Shown one piece after another: positions 15,257 to 23,652 of a stretch of 64,000 nucleotides of DNA. Position numbers and translations under genes: made by a program. The notes beneath the pieces are model-generated. The model saw only the letters and a list, made by a program, of their open reading frames with translations, made no database searches and had not been told where the DNA came from. Position 1 is the stretch's first letter. The number at the start of each line of letters is the position of its first letter. The DNA comes from Stenotrophomonas sp. 24(2023) (lineage in GTDB: Bacteria > Pseudomonadota > Gammaproteobacteria > Xanthomonadales > Xanthomonadaceae): the NCBI RefSeq assembly GCF_030913365.1, contig NZ_CP133160.1, positions 620,001 through 684,000 of the forward strand, written 5' to 3'.

Positions 15257-15661
15257 ATGAAGATCCGTCCCGTGACCACCTCGCTGCTGGCCGCCGCGCT
15301 GCTGCTGGGCCTGGCCGCCTGCAAGGGCCCGGAAGCCGAGAAGGCGCGCGAGGATGCCGCACAGGCTGCCGACAGCGCCGGTGCTGCCGCCCGCGATGCC
15401 GTGGATCGTGCCGCCGAAGCCACCCGCAACGCTGCTGATGATGCGGCGGCTGCCAGCGAGAAGGCCGCCGCCGATACCCAGCAGGCACTGGACCGCGCCG
15501 CCGATGCCACCGCCACCGCTGCCGGCGAGGCCAAGACCGCCGCCCAGGATGCGGCGGCACATGCCAGCGGTGCCACCGCCGATGCCGCCCAGAAGGTCGC
15601 CGACAAGGCCCGCGATGTGGCTGATGATGCCAAGGCCAACGCCGAGAAGCAGAAGCACTGA
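15257..15661 (+). CDS. Alanine-rich lipoprotein 2
   Basis: Paralogue of the preceding gene: 134 residues, signal peptide with lipobox LAAC (Cys22), then an Ala/Asp/Lys-rich helix with an 11-residue-like rhythm (ADSAGAAARDAVDRAAEATR, DATATAAGEAKTAAQDAAAH). It is more charged than the first copy and has Arg. AGGAG lies 6 nt upstream of the ATG. The hydrophobic/charged periodicity suggests an amphipathic helix that could lie on membranes or bundle; the function is unknown. Confidence 0.85.
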   Translation: MKIRPVTTSLLAAALLLGLAACKGPEAEKAREDAAQAADSAGAAARDAVDRAAEATRNAADDAAAASEKAAADTQQALDRAADATATAAGEAKTAAQDAAAHASGATADAAQKVADKARDVADDAKANAEKQKH

Positions 15662-15685
15662 TCGTCTCGTGTAGTTTCCTGGCGC

Positions 15686-15711
15686 GGGGCTGACCGGCTG
15701 CGGTCAGCCCC
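15686..15711. terminator. Hairpin between convergent genes
   Basis: GGGGCTGACCG, loop GCTG, CGGTCAGCCCC: a perfect 11-bp stem in the 55-nt gap between the second lipoprotein gene and aidB. There is no T tract, so termination strength is uncertain, but its position between two stops fits a shared terminator. Confidence 0.55.
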
Positions 15712-15716
15712 GGCCT

Positions 15717-17357
15717 TCAGGTGGGCAACGCGCGCGCGATCACGCCGCTGCAGTCCTCGCCCTCGGGCAGGGTGCCGAACGCCAGTCCGTGCCCGCCCTG
15801 CAGGCGGCTGCGGATGAAGGCCTCGGCCAACGGACTGCCCGCACGCAGCAGCAGCGCCGCCTGCAACAGCAGCGCGGTACGTTCACAGAACACCCGCGCC
15901 TGCGCTTCAGCCGGCAATCCTGCTGCGCTCCAGCGCTGCAGCGCATCGGCATAGGCGGGATGCTGCGTGGCCACCGCCGCCAGCTCGGCCTGCAGGGCGG
16001 CCAGCGCATCCGGTTCGCGCGAGAGCGTGCGCAGCACATCCAGGCACTGGATGTTGCCGCTGCCTTCCCAGATCGAGTTCAACGGTGCCTGCCGGTACAG
16101 GCGCGGCAACGGCGACTCTTCCACATAGCCGGCGCCCCCCAGGCATTCCTGCGCTTCATTGACGAACACCGCCACGCGCTTGCACACCCAGTACTTGCCC
16201 AGGGCGGTACCGAGCCGCGCGAACGCCGCCTCGGCGGCATCATGGCCCGCCCGGTCCACGGCCCCGGCCACGCGCAGCGCCAGCACCGTGGCCGCTTCCG
16301 ATTCCAGCGCCAGGTCGGCCAGCACGTTGGCCATCAGCGGATGATCGAGCAGGCGCTTGCCGAACGTACGCCGGTGGCGCGCATGGTGCAGCGCCTGCGC
16401 CAGCGCCATGCGCATTTCCGCCGCACCGCCCAGCAGGCAGTCCAGGCGGGTCATCATCACCATCGGGATGATGGTGGCCACGCCACGCCCTTCCTCGCCC
16501 ACGCGCCAGGCCTGCGCGCCACAGAACTCGACTTCACCGGAGGCATTGGCCCAGTCGCCCAGCTTGTCCTTCAACCGCATCAGGCGGAACGCGTTGCGGT
16601 CGCCGTCGGCCAGCCGCCGCGGCATCAGCAGGCAGGTCAGTCCCCCGGGTGCCTGCGCCAGCACCAGGAAGCCATCGCACATCGGTGCGGAAAAGAACCA
16701 CTTGTGCCCCACCAGGCGGTAGCGCTCGCCATCGATCGGTTCAGCACGCGTGGTGTTGGCACGCACGTCCGACCCGCCCTGCTTTTCGGTCATGCCCATG
16801 CCCAGGGTGATGCCCGGCTTGTCCGCCGCCGGCACATCGCGCGCGTCATACACCGGCGCCGCCGCCTTGTCGGCCCACGCCCGCAGGTGCGGCTGGCCCC
16901 GCAGTACGGCCACGGCCGCATGGGTCATCGTCAGCGGACAGCTGGTGCCGGCTTCGGCCTGGTGGTGCAGGTAGCTCAGCGCCGCGCGCGCCACGTGCGC
17001 TCCCGCCATCGCCTCATGCCACGACAGGCCCGCCACGCCATGCTGCTTGGCCGTGCCCATCAGCGCGTGGTACGCCGGATGGAACTCCACCGTGTCGATG
17101 CGGTGCCCCTGTGCGTCATGCGTGCGCAGGCGCGGGCGATCGCGGTTGGCATCAAACCCCAGCCGGTACAGCTCATCGCCGGCCAATGCACCGTAGGCCG
17201 CCAACCGCGCGTTGAACGATGCCCCGCCCTCGCGCCGCACGGCCTCCACCAGCGCCACATCATCGGCCCACAGATCGCGCCCGACGAAAGGCGGTGGCTG
17301 GTTGAACACCACGTGGGTCTCGAAGGGCGCGCTGCTGTCGCTGCTCGATCCGCTCAT
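15717..17357 (-). CDS. aidB: AidB-type acyl-CoA dehydrogenase (alkylation response)
   Basis: FAD flavoprotein of 546 residues, matching E. coli AidB in length and opening (THVVFNQPPPF). Family motifs are HPAYHALM, GMGMTEKQGGSDVRANTT, HKWFFSAPMCDGFLVLAQ, RTFGKRLLDHPLM, LGGAGYVEESPLPRLYRQAP and SIWEGSGNIQCLDVLR. AidB protects DNA during methylating stress and binds DNA through its C-terminal domain; no ada gene is near. I start at 17357 (MSGSSSDSS); the frame continues upstream into low-information sequence. It is divergent from the repair operon beginning at 17472, which may share the 114-bp promoter region. Confidence 0.92.
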   Translation of the reverse strand: MSGSSSDSSAPFETHVVFNQPPPFVGRDLWADDVALVEAVRREGGASFNARLAAYGALAGDELYRLGFDANRDRPRLRTHDAQGHRIDTVEFHPAYHALMGTAKQHGVAGLSWHEAMAGAHVARAALSYLHHQAEAGTSCPLTMTHAAVAVLRGQPHLRAWADKAAAPVYDARDVPAADKPGITLGMGMTEKQGGSDVRANTTRAEPIDGERYRLVGHKWFFSAPMCDGFLVLAQAPGGLTCLLMPRRLADGDRNAFRLMRLKDKLGDWANASGEVEFCGAQAWRVGEEGRGVATIIPMVMMTRLDCLLGGAAEMRMALAQALHHARHRRTFGKRLLDHPLMANVLADLALESEAATVLALRVAGAVDRAGHDAAEAAFARLGTALGKYWVCKRVAVFVNEAQECLGGAGYVEESPLPRLYRQAPLNSIWEGSGNIQCLDVLRTLSREPDALAALQAELAAVATQHPAYADALQRWSAAGLPAEAQARVFCERTALLLQAALLLRAGSPLAEAFIRSRLQGGHGLAFGTLPEGEDCSGVIARALPT

Positions 17358-17471
17358 CCGTTCCGTCCTGCGCTGGCAAGGGGCACTGCGCCGATTGTGC
17401 CGCATCCGGCAGGCGGTGGCCGTTCAGGCCGGTTCTCACCCCGTGCACGCCGCGCGCGCCACAGTGATCGC

Positions 17472-18470
17472 ATGGCACTCAACGACGATCTGGTGGTGCT
17501 GCGGCCGGAAGGGCTGTACTGCGCGGCCGGTGATTTCCACATCGACCCCTGGCGACCGGTCCCGCGCGCGGTCATCACCCACGGCCATGGCGACCACGCC
17601 CGCCCGGGCATGGGCGAATACCACTGCACGGAGGCCAGCGTGCCGATCCTGCGCTGGCGGTTGGGCGATGTCGCCCTGCATGCCCATGCACATGGCGCGC
17701 CCTTCACACTGGGCCGGGTGCAGGTGTCGCTGCATCCGGCCGGGCATGTCCTGGGCTCGGCGCAGGTGCGCATCGACGATGGCCGGCAGGTCTGGGTGGC
17801 CTCGGGCGACTACAAGCGCCAGCCGGATCCGACCTGCGCGCCGTTCGAGGTGGTGCCGTGCGATACCTTCATCACCGAAGCCACCTTCGCGCTGCCGGTC
17901 TACCGCTGGCCGGACACCGCCGCCGTAGCGGCGGACATCGTCGCCTGGCGCCACGAATGCGCGCAGCGCGGCGAGGCGGCCGTGCTGCTCTGCTACGCAC
18001 TGGGCAAGGCGCAGCGCGTGCTGGCCGAACTGCTGCCGCTGGACGATTCACCGGCATGGCTGCACGGCGCCATCGCCAATGGCGTGGCGGTGTACCGCGA
18101 AGCAGGCATCCCCATGCTGGAGACGCGGGCGGTGGCCGACCAGGGCCGCCAGCCGGACGCCGCCGGCACGCTGATCCTTGCCCCGCCCTCGGCCGCCGGC
18201 ACGCCCTGGCTGCGCCGCTTCGGCCGCCACCAGCTCGGTTTCGCCTCGGGCTGGATGCAGCTGCGCGGCAACCGCCGGCGGCGCAATGTCGATCGCGGTT
18301 TCGTGGTGTCCGACCACGCCGACTGGCCCGCCCTGCTGCAGACCATCGAACAGACCGGCGCCAAGCGGGTGATCGCCACCCATGGCAATACCGATGCGCT
18401 GATTCCGTTCCTGCGCGAACGCGGCGTGGCCGCTGAAGCCTTCCGTACCGATTTCGGGAGCGGGGAATGA
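17472..18470 (+). CDS. Ligase-associated DNA exonuclease (metallo-beta-lactamase fold)
   Basis: First gene of the Lhr/Exo/Lig/PdeM repair cluster. A 332-residue MBL/beta-CASP-type nuclease; cluster members characterised in Pseudomonas are manganese-dependent DNA nucleases. Metal-binding motifs are visible: THGHGDHARPG (residues ~36-46), HPAGHVLGSAQV (about 88), ASGDYKR (about 112), and the later VVSDHADWPALLQTI plus the RVIATHGNTDAL motif. The GTDF-like tail (FRTDFGSGE) is typical. The stop overlaps the ligase start by 4 nt, so translation is coupled. Confidence 0.93.
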   Translation: MALNDDLVVLRPEGLYCAAGDFHIDPWRPVPRAVITHGHGDHARPGMGEYHCTEASVPILRWRLGDVALHAHAHGAPFTLGRVQVSLHPAGHVLGSAQVRIDDGRQVWVASGDYKRQPDPTCAPFEVVPCDTFITEATFALPVYRWPDTAAVAADIVAWRHECAQRGEAAVLLCYALGKAQRVLAELLPLDDSPAWLHGAIANGVAVYREAGIPMLETRAVADQGRQPDAAGTLILAPPSAAGTPWLRRFGRHQLGFASGWMQLRGNRRRRNVDRGFVVSDHADWPALLQTIEQTGAKRVIATHGNTDALIPFLRERGVAAEAFRTDFGSGE

Positions 18471-20074
18471 AAGCCCTCGCCGCGCTCTACCAGCGGCTGG
18501 ACCGCAGCACGGCCACGCTGGACAAGCGCGCGGCCCTGGTCGACTACTTCGCCCACGCACGCGCCCACGATGCGGCGTGGGCGCTGTACCTGCTCAGCGG
18601 CGGCAAGGTCGGCGGCGCGCGCCGGAAGATCGCCGCCAGCGGCGAGCTGCGCGCCTGGGTCAGCGCCGAATCGGGGCTGCCGCCCTGGCTGGTCGAGGAC
18701 AGCTATGCGCAGGTGGGCGACCTGGCCGAAACGCTGACCCTGCTGCTGGATGATCCGGCCACGCCTGCACCGGACCGCCCGCTCGCCGACTGGATCGAAC
18801 AGCACCTGCTGGCCGTGGCCAACCGGCCCGAAGAGGAACGTCGCGCGGCGGTGGTTGCCGGCTGGCGGCAGCTGCCCGCGAGCGAACGCCTGGTGTTCAA
18901 CAAGCTGCTGACCGGTGCCCTGCGCGTGGGCGTATCGCAGCGGCTGGTGCAGCAGGCACTGGCCGAATGGTCAGGATTGGATATCGCCCGCATTGCCCAG
19001 CGCATGCTCGGCGCGTGGGTGCCCTCGCCTGGCCTGCTGGCGCAGCTGCTGTCGCCGGAAGCGTTGCCGTTGGACCGCCAACAGCCCTATCCGTTTTTCC
19101 TCGCCTCACCGCTGGAGGGCGAACCCGGCGAACGCCTGGGCGCGATCGATGACTGGCTGCTGGAATGGAAATGGGATGGCATCCGCCTGCAGCTGCTGCG
19201 CCGGCAGGGTGACGTGGCGCTGTGGTCGCGTGGCGAAGAACGCCTGGACGGGCGCTTCCCCGAGATCGAGCAGGCCGCTGCCGCGCTGCCTGACGGCTGC
19301 GTGATCGATGGCGAACTGCTGGCCTGGAATGCGGCCGGTGATCTGCCGCGTGCATTCACGGCGCTGCAGACACGCATCCAGCGCCGCAAGCCCGGCGCGG
19401 CGACACTGCGCAACACCCCCGTGCGCGTGCTCGCCTACGACCTGCTGGAACGCGATGGCCACGACCTGCGCGAACAGCCGCTGCAGCAGCGGCGCGCGCA
19501 ACTGGCCGAACTGGTCGGCGCGCTCGGCGATGCACGCATCCAGCTGTCGCCGCAGGTGCACGCCGACAGCTGGGCGCAGGCCGCGCAACTGCGTGACAGC
19601 GCACGCGAGCGCGGCGTGGAAGGGCTGATGCTCAAGCGCCGTGGTTCGGTCTACCAGGCCGGGCGACGGCGCGGGGACTGGTGGAAGTGGAAGGTCGACC
19701 CACTCACCATCGACGCGGTGCTGCTGTACGCGCAGGCCGGCCATGGCCGGCGCAGCACGCTGTACACCGACTACACCTTCGGCGTCTGGGACGGCGAGGT
19801 GCTGGTACCGGTCGCCAAGGCGTACTCCGGGCTGGACGATGCAGAGATCCTCGCGCTGGACCGCTGGATCCGCGCCCATACCCGCGAGCGCTTCGGGCCG
19901 GTGCGCAGCGTGCAGGCCGAACAGGTGTTCGAACTGGGCTTTGAAGCGGTCAACCGCAGTGCGCGGCACAAGTCCGGCGTTGCCGTGCGCTTCCCGCGCA
20001 TCCTGCGCTGGCGCCACGACAAGCCGGCGCGCGAGGCCGATGCGCTGGGCACGCTGCAGGCCCTGGCCCGATGA
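18467..20074 (+). CDS. ATP-dependent DNA ligase (LhrC-associated)
   Basis: Seals nicks using ATP; 535 residues, the size of cluster-type bacterial ATP ligases. An N-terminal helical DNA-binding domain (~1-200) precedes the nucleotidyltransferase domain, where Lys235 in EWKWDGIR is the adenylated residue (motif I). Motif III is VLAYDLLERDG, motif IV GVEGLMLKRRGS and motif V WWKWKVDPLTIDAVL; an OB domain with a late RFPR motif follows. It overlaps the exonuclease by 4 nt and the helicase by 4 nt (ATGA). The chromosomal replicative ligase will be the NAD-dependent LigA elsewhere; this one is for repair. Confidence 0.95.
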   Translation: MKALAALYQRLDRSTATLDKRAALVDYFAHARAHDAAWALYLLSGGKVGGARRKIAASGELRAWVSAESGLPPWLVEDSYAQVGDLAETLTLLLDDPATPAPDRPLADWIEQHLLAVANRPEEERRAAVVAGWRQLPASERLVFNKLLTGALRVGVSQRLVQQALAEWSGLDIARIAQRMLGAWVPSPGLLAQLLSPEALPLDRQQPYPFFLASPLEGEPGERLGAIDDWLLEWKWDGIRLQLLRRQGDVALWSRGEERLDGRFPEIEQAAAALPDGCVIDGELLAWNAAGDLPRAFTALQTRIQRRKPGAATLRNTPVRVLAYDLLERDGHDLREQPLQQRRAQLAELVGALGDARIQLSPQVHADSWAQAAQLRDSARERGVEGLMLKRRGSVYQAGRRRGDWWKWKVDPLTIDAVLLYAQAGHGRRSTLYTDYTFGVWDGEVLVPVAKAYSGLDDAEILALDRWIRAHTRERFGPVRSVQAEQVFELGFEAVNRSARHKSGVAVRFPRILRWRHDKPAREADALGTLQALAR

Positions 20075-22527
20075 CGCGCCGTGAGGCGATGCGCAGGCTG
20101 GTGGCCTGGTTCGGCGGCCACGGCTGGCGCCCGCTGCCGTTCCAGCGTGCGATGTGGCGCCAGTACCTGGCCGGCGGCTCGGGCCTGCTGCATACCCCGA
20201 CCGGCAGCGGCAAGACGCTGGCGATGTTCGGCGGCCCACTGCTGCAGGCGCTGACCGACCCGCCCCCCGCCCCCCGCCGGGCCAACGCCGTGCGCCCATT
20301 GCAGGTGCTGTGGGTGACACCGTTGCGCGCCCTGGCCAGCGACACCGCGCGTGCCCTGCAGGCACCGGTCGATGGCCTCGGCCTGGGCTGGAAGGTGGGC
20401 CTGCGCAGTGGCGATGCCAGCAGCCGCGAGCGTCGCCTGGCCCGCGAAGGCCGCATCGACGTGCTGGTGACCACGCCAGAATCGCTGGCACTGCTGCTGA
20501 GTTACCCCGACACGCTCGAACGCCTGCGCCAGCTGCGCTGCGTGGTGGTGGACGAATGGCACGAACTGCTGGGCAGCAAGCGTGGCGTGCTGCTGCAGCT
20601 CAACCTGGCGCTGCTGCGCGGCAATGCGCCGTCACTGCAGCTGTGGGGCCTGTCGGCCACGCTGGGCAACCTGGCACAGGCGCGCGATGTGCTGCTGCCG
20701 CACCTGCCCGATGCGCCCATCGTGGAAGGCGCGCGGCCGCGGCCGGTCACGGTCCGCAGCCTGCTGCCGGCGCCGGGCGAGCGCTTCGCCTGGGCCGGCC
20801 ACCTGGGCCTGGCCCAGCTGCCACGCGTGCTCGAGGCGCTGATGGCCGCGCGCAGCAGCCTGCTGTTCACCAACACCCGCGCCCAGGCCGAGCTGTGGCA
20901 CCGGGCCTTGGCGGCGGTGTGGCCGGAGGCTGCGCAGACACTGGCCCTGCACCACGGCTCACTGGACCCGGCGCTGCGCCAGCAGGTTGAAGACGGCCTG
21001 CGCGCCGGTGCGCTGCGCTGCGTGGTGGCCACCTCCAGCCTGGACCTGGGCGTGGATTTCCCCGAGGTCGAACAGGTGCTGCAACTGGGCAGCCCCAAGG
21101 GCGTGGCGCGCCTGCGCCAGCGTGCCGGGCGCGCCCACCACCGCCCGGGTGCCAGTGGGCAGGTGCTGTGCATCCCCAGCCATGCACTGGAACTGGCCGA
21201 ATACGCCGCGGTACGCCGCGCACTGCGGGACGGCGCGGTGGAAGCACGCCGCCCCCCGGTGCTGTCGCTGGACGTCCTGGCCCAGCATGCGGTCAGCCGC
21301 GCGCTGGCTGGGGGCTTCGATGCGGCGGCGCTGCTGGCGCAGGTGCGTGGCACGCACGCCTTCGCCACGCTGTCTTCCCTGCAGTGGCAGGCGGTGCTGG
21401 ACTTCATCGTGCAGGGCGGACAAGCACTGGCGCAGTATCCCGATTTCCACAAGGTGGTACGCGATGCCGATGGCTGCTACCGCATGCACGACCGCCGCCA
21501 GGCCCTGCGCCACCGCCTGTCGATCGGCACCATCAGCAGCGATGGCAGCGTGCGGGTGCAGTTCCTGCGCGGCGGCAGCCTGGGTGCGGTGGAGGAACAG
21601 TTCGCCAGCCGCCTGCGCCGTGGCGACCGGTTCCAGTTCGCCGGTCGCCTGCTGGAACTGGTGCAGCTGCGCGACATGACCGCGCATGTGCGGCTGGCAC
21701 GGGGGGGCGATGGCGTGGTGCCGCGCTGGCAGGGCGGGCAGCTGCCACTGTCGGCGCCGCTGGGGATCGAACTGGAAGCGGTGCTGTCCGGCGCCGACAA
21801 CAGCGCCGAAGCGCGCTGGCTGCAGCCGTTGCTGGCCCTGCAGGCGCAACTGTCCGCGCGCCCGTCGCCGGCCCACCTGCTGGTGGAGGACGTGCGCCGT
21901 CGTGAGGGCCAGTTCCTGTTCGTGTATCCCTTCGCCGGCCGCCATGTGCATGAGGCGCTGGCCGCGCTGCTGGCGCTGCGCTGCACCCGGGTGCAACGCA
22001 ACAGCATCGGCTACGCGGTCAACGATCACGGGCTGGTGCTGGCCCCGGCCGACGCCGTGACGCTGGATGCCACGGCCTGGCGCGGGCTGCTGGACAGCGA
22101 GAGGCTGCTGGACGACCTGCGCGAGGCGGTCAACCTGGGGGAGCTGGCACGGCGCCAGTTCCGCGGCATCGCGCGCGTGGCCGGCCTGCTGGTGCCCAGC
22201 CTGCCCGGCGCAGCGCCACGATCGCTGCGCCAGCTGCAGGCGTCGGCCGGCCTGTTGTACGACGTGCTGCGCGAACACGATCCTGGCCACCTGCTGCTGG
22301 ACCTGGCCGAACGCGAAGTGCTGGAAGACGCACTCGATCTCCCCGGACTGCAGCGCGTGCTGGCCCGTATCGGCACGCAGGCGCTGGCACTGCAGTCCCC
22401 GCGCTCGCTGACCCCGCTGGGTTTCCCGTTGTGGGCCGAACGGCTGCGCGGCCAGTTCAGCAATGAAGACTGGCGCACCCGCGTGCTACGTGCGGCCGCA
22501 CAGCTGGAGCGCCGCCATGGACACTGA
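20071..22527 (+). CDS. Lhr-Core type DExH helicase (ligase-associated)
   Basis: An 818-residue superfamily 2 3'-5' helicase. Walker A is TPTGSGKT at about residues 42-49; motif II is DEWH (Asp161). Further motifs are TTPESLALLL, LSATLGN, LFTNTRAQAELWH, and the motif V/VI region TSSLDLGVDFPEVEQVLQLG with QRAGRAHHRPG. Lhr-specific winged-helix and core domains fill the C-terminal half. It works with the exonuclease, ligase and PdeM of the same operon. The ATG overlaps the ligase stop by 4 nt, and its own 3' end overlaps pdeM by 11 nt. Confidence 0.95.
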   Translation: MTRREAMRRLVAWFGGHGWRPLPFQRAMWRQYLAGGSGLLHTPTGSGKTLAMFGGPLLQALTDPPPAPRRANAVRPLQVLWVTPLRALASDTARALQAPVDGLGLGWKVGLRSGDASSRERRLAREGRIDVLVTTPESLALLLSYPDTLERLRQLRCVVVDEWHELLGSKRGVLLQLNLALLRGNAPSLQLWGLSATLGNLAQARDVLLPHLPDAPIVEGARPRPVTVRSLLPAPGERFAWAGHLGLAQLPRVLEALMAARSSLLFTNTRAQAELWHRALAAVWPEAAQTLALHHGSLDPALRQQVEDGLRAGALRCVVATSSLDLGVDFPEVEQVLQLGSPKGVARLRQRAGRAHHRPGASGQVLCIPSHALELAEYAAVRRALRDGAVEARRPPVLSLDVLAQHAVSRALAGGFDAAALLAQVRGTHAFATLSSLQWQAVLDFIVQGGQALAQYPDFHKVVRDADGCYRMHDRRQALRHRLSIGTISSDGSVRVQFLRGGSLGAVEEQFASRLRRGDRFQFAGRLLELVQLRDMTAHVRLARGGDGVVPRWQGGQLPLSAPLGIELEAVLSGADNSAEARWLQPLLALQAQLSARPSPAHLLVEDVRRREGQFLFVYPFAGRHVHEALAALLALRCTRVQRNSIGYAVNDHGLVLAPADAVTLDATAWRGLLDSERLLDDLREAVNLGELARRQFRGIARVAGLLVPSLPGAAPRSLRQLQASAGLLYDVLREHDPGHLLLDLAEREVLEDALDLPGLQRVLARIGTQALALQSPRSLTPLGFPLWAERLRGQFSNEDWRTRVLRAAAQLERRHGH

Positions 22528-23161
22528 CCTGCCGACGCAGCTGGCGGGCGAAGCGGTCAGCCTGCTCGGCCAACGTGCCCTGTGGTGGCCGGCCCGCGGC
22601 GCGCTGCTGATCGCCGACCTGCACCTGGGCAAGGCCGATACGTTCCGCCGTGCCGGCATCGCCCTGCCCCGTGGCGGTACGCACGATGACCTGCAGCGTC
22701 TGCAGGCGCTGCTGCAGGCATACCCGTGCCGTGAGCTGTGGATTCTCGGTGACGTGCTGCATGGGGCGACCCATGCCGCAGCGTGGCAGCAGCAGTGGCA
22801 GGCGTGGCGCGCCCGGCATGCGGGGGTGGGGGTGCATGTGATCCGCGGCAACCACGACCGCCAGCTGCAGCAGGCGGCGCTGGACGTGGTGCCGCATGAG
22901 GAAGCGGTGCCGCTGGGCCCGTTCCTGCTCTGCCACCACCCACAGCGCTGCGACGATGCGCACGTGATCGCCGGCCACCTGCATCCGCAGGTCGCGCTGC
23001 CGGCACTGCGGCGTCGCTTCCCCGCCTTCTGGCTGCAGGATGGCCTGAGCGTGCTGCCCGCCTTCTCTGCATTCACCGCCGGTGGCGTGCCGGCCGTGCA
23101 GCGCGGCGACCGGCTGGTGGCCTGCGTGCAGGGGCATGCGATTGAGGTGCCGCAGGCCTGA
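22517..23161 (+). CDS. pdeM: Ligase-associated metallophosphoesterase PdeM
   Basis: A 214-residue calcineurin-like phosphoesterase that closes the four-gene repair operon. Metal ligands are in DLHLGK (residues ~34-39), GDVLH (about 76), the GNHD motif (about 111-114), and the late HHPQR and GHLHP motifs. Family members are annotated as DNA damage response endonucleases or phosphoesterases. The start at 22517 lies inside the helicase gene (11-nt overlap) and opens the domain (LPTQLAGEAVSLLGQRALWW). No terminator is obvious in the 42 nt before the convergent small gene. Confidence 0.92.
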   Translation: MDTDLPTQLAGEAVSLLGQRALWWPARGALLIADLHLGKADTFRRAGIALPRGGTHDDLQRLQALLQAYPCRELWILGDVLHGATHAAAWQQQWQAWRARHAGVGVHVIRGNHDRQLQQAALDVVPHEEAVPLGPFLLCHHPQRCDDAHVIAGHLHPQVALPALRRRFPAFWLQDGLSVLPAFSAFTAGGVPAVQRGDRLVACVQGHAIEVPQA

Positions 23162-23203
23162 CGCCGGTCCGGCGCCGTCACCCACGCGCAGCGGGTGCTG
23201 CCG

Positions 23204-23473
23204 TCATGCCGGGCGCACGATCATCTCCGGCATCAGGCGGATCGTCGGGCCCTCGTCCACGGCACGCCGCGGCAGTGCCTGCACCGCTGCAAGCATCTCC
23301 TGTGCACAGGTACGGATGTACCCGTGGTGCTCGATCGCAGCATGGCTGATCAGGCTGCCCACATGGAATTCGAACACATCTTCCAGCACGTCGGGCTGGT
23401 CCTCGTGCAGCATCTGCAGCAATCCGCGCAGCTTGCAGATCTCCGCTTCCAGCACCTCGGCCGAGAACAACAT
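23204..23473 (-). CDS. Small hypothetical protein (89 aa)
   Basis: I do not recognise the family. An acidic helical protein: the first half (MLFSAEVLEAEICKLRGLLQ and MLHEDQPDVLEDVFEF) looks like two amphipathic helices, followed by HVGSLISHAAIEHHGYIRTC and a short tail. The start at 23473 is favoured by AAGGAG 7 nt upstream; the frame runs open further upstream but without a good start context. Histidines at HVG, SHAAIEHH could bind metal. It lies between pdeM (convergent) and the flavin monooxygenase gene on the same strand. Confidence 0.6.
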   Translation of the reverse strand: MLFSAEVLEAEICKLRGLLQMLHEDQPDVLEDVFEFHVGSLISHAAIEHHGYIRTCAQEMLAAVQALPRRAVDEGPTIRLMPEMIVRPA

Positions 23474-23652
23474 GAGGGGTCTCCTTGCATCGCGACGGCT
23501 CACCCGAGCCGGAGGGGCGGCGCGCTGGCGCAGCCCCGGGCAAGCGCGATGCAATGGATCACGAATCGTCGAAGGGGACGCACGCCGTGCGCCTGTCCCG
23601 TGTTGTCGCACATTCCCGGTGAGTCGATCGTCAATCCGGGTTAGCGATAATT

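Noticed and set aside
15789..18470. Long plus-strand frame across aidB continuing into the exonuclease gene
   Set aside because: Only the part from 17472 is real; the first 560 codons are antisense to aidB with shadow composition.
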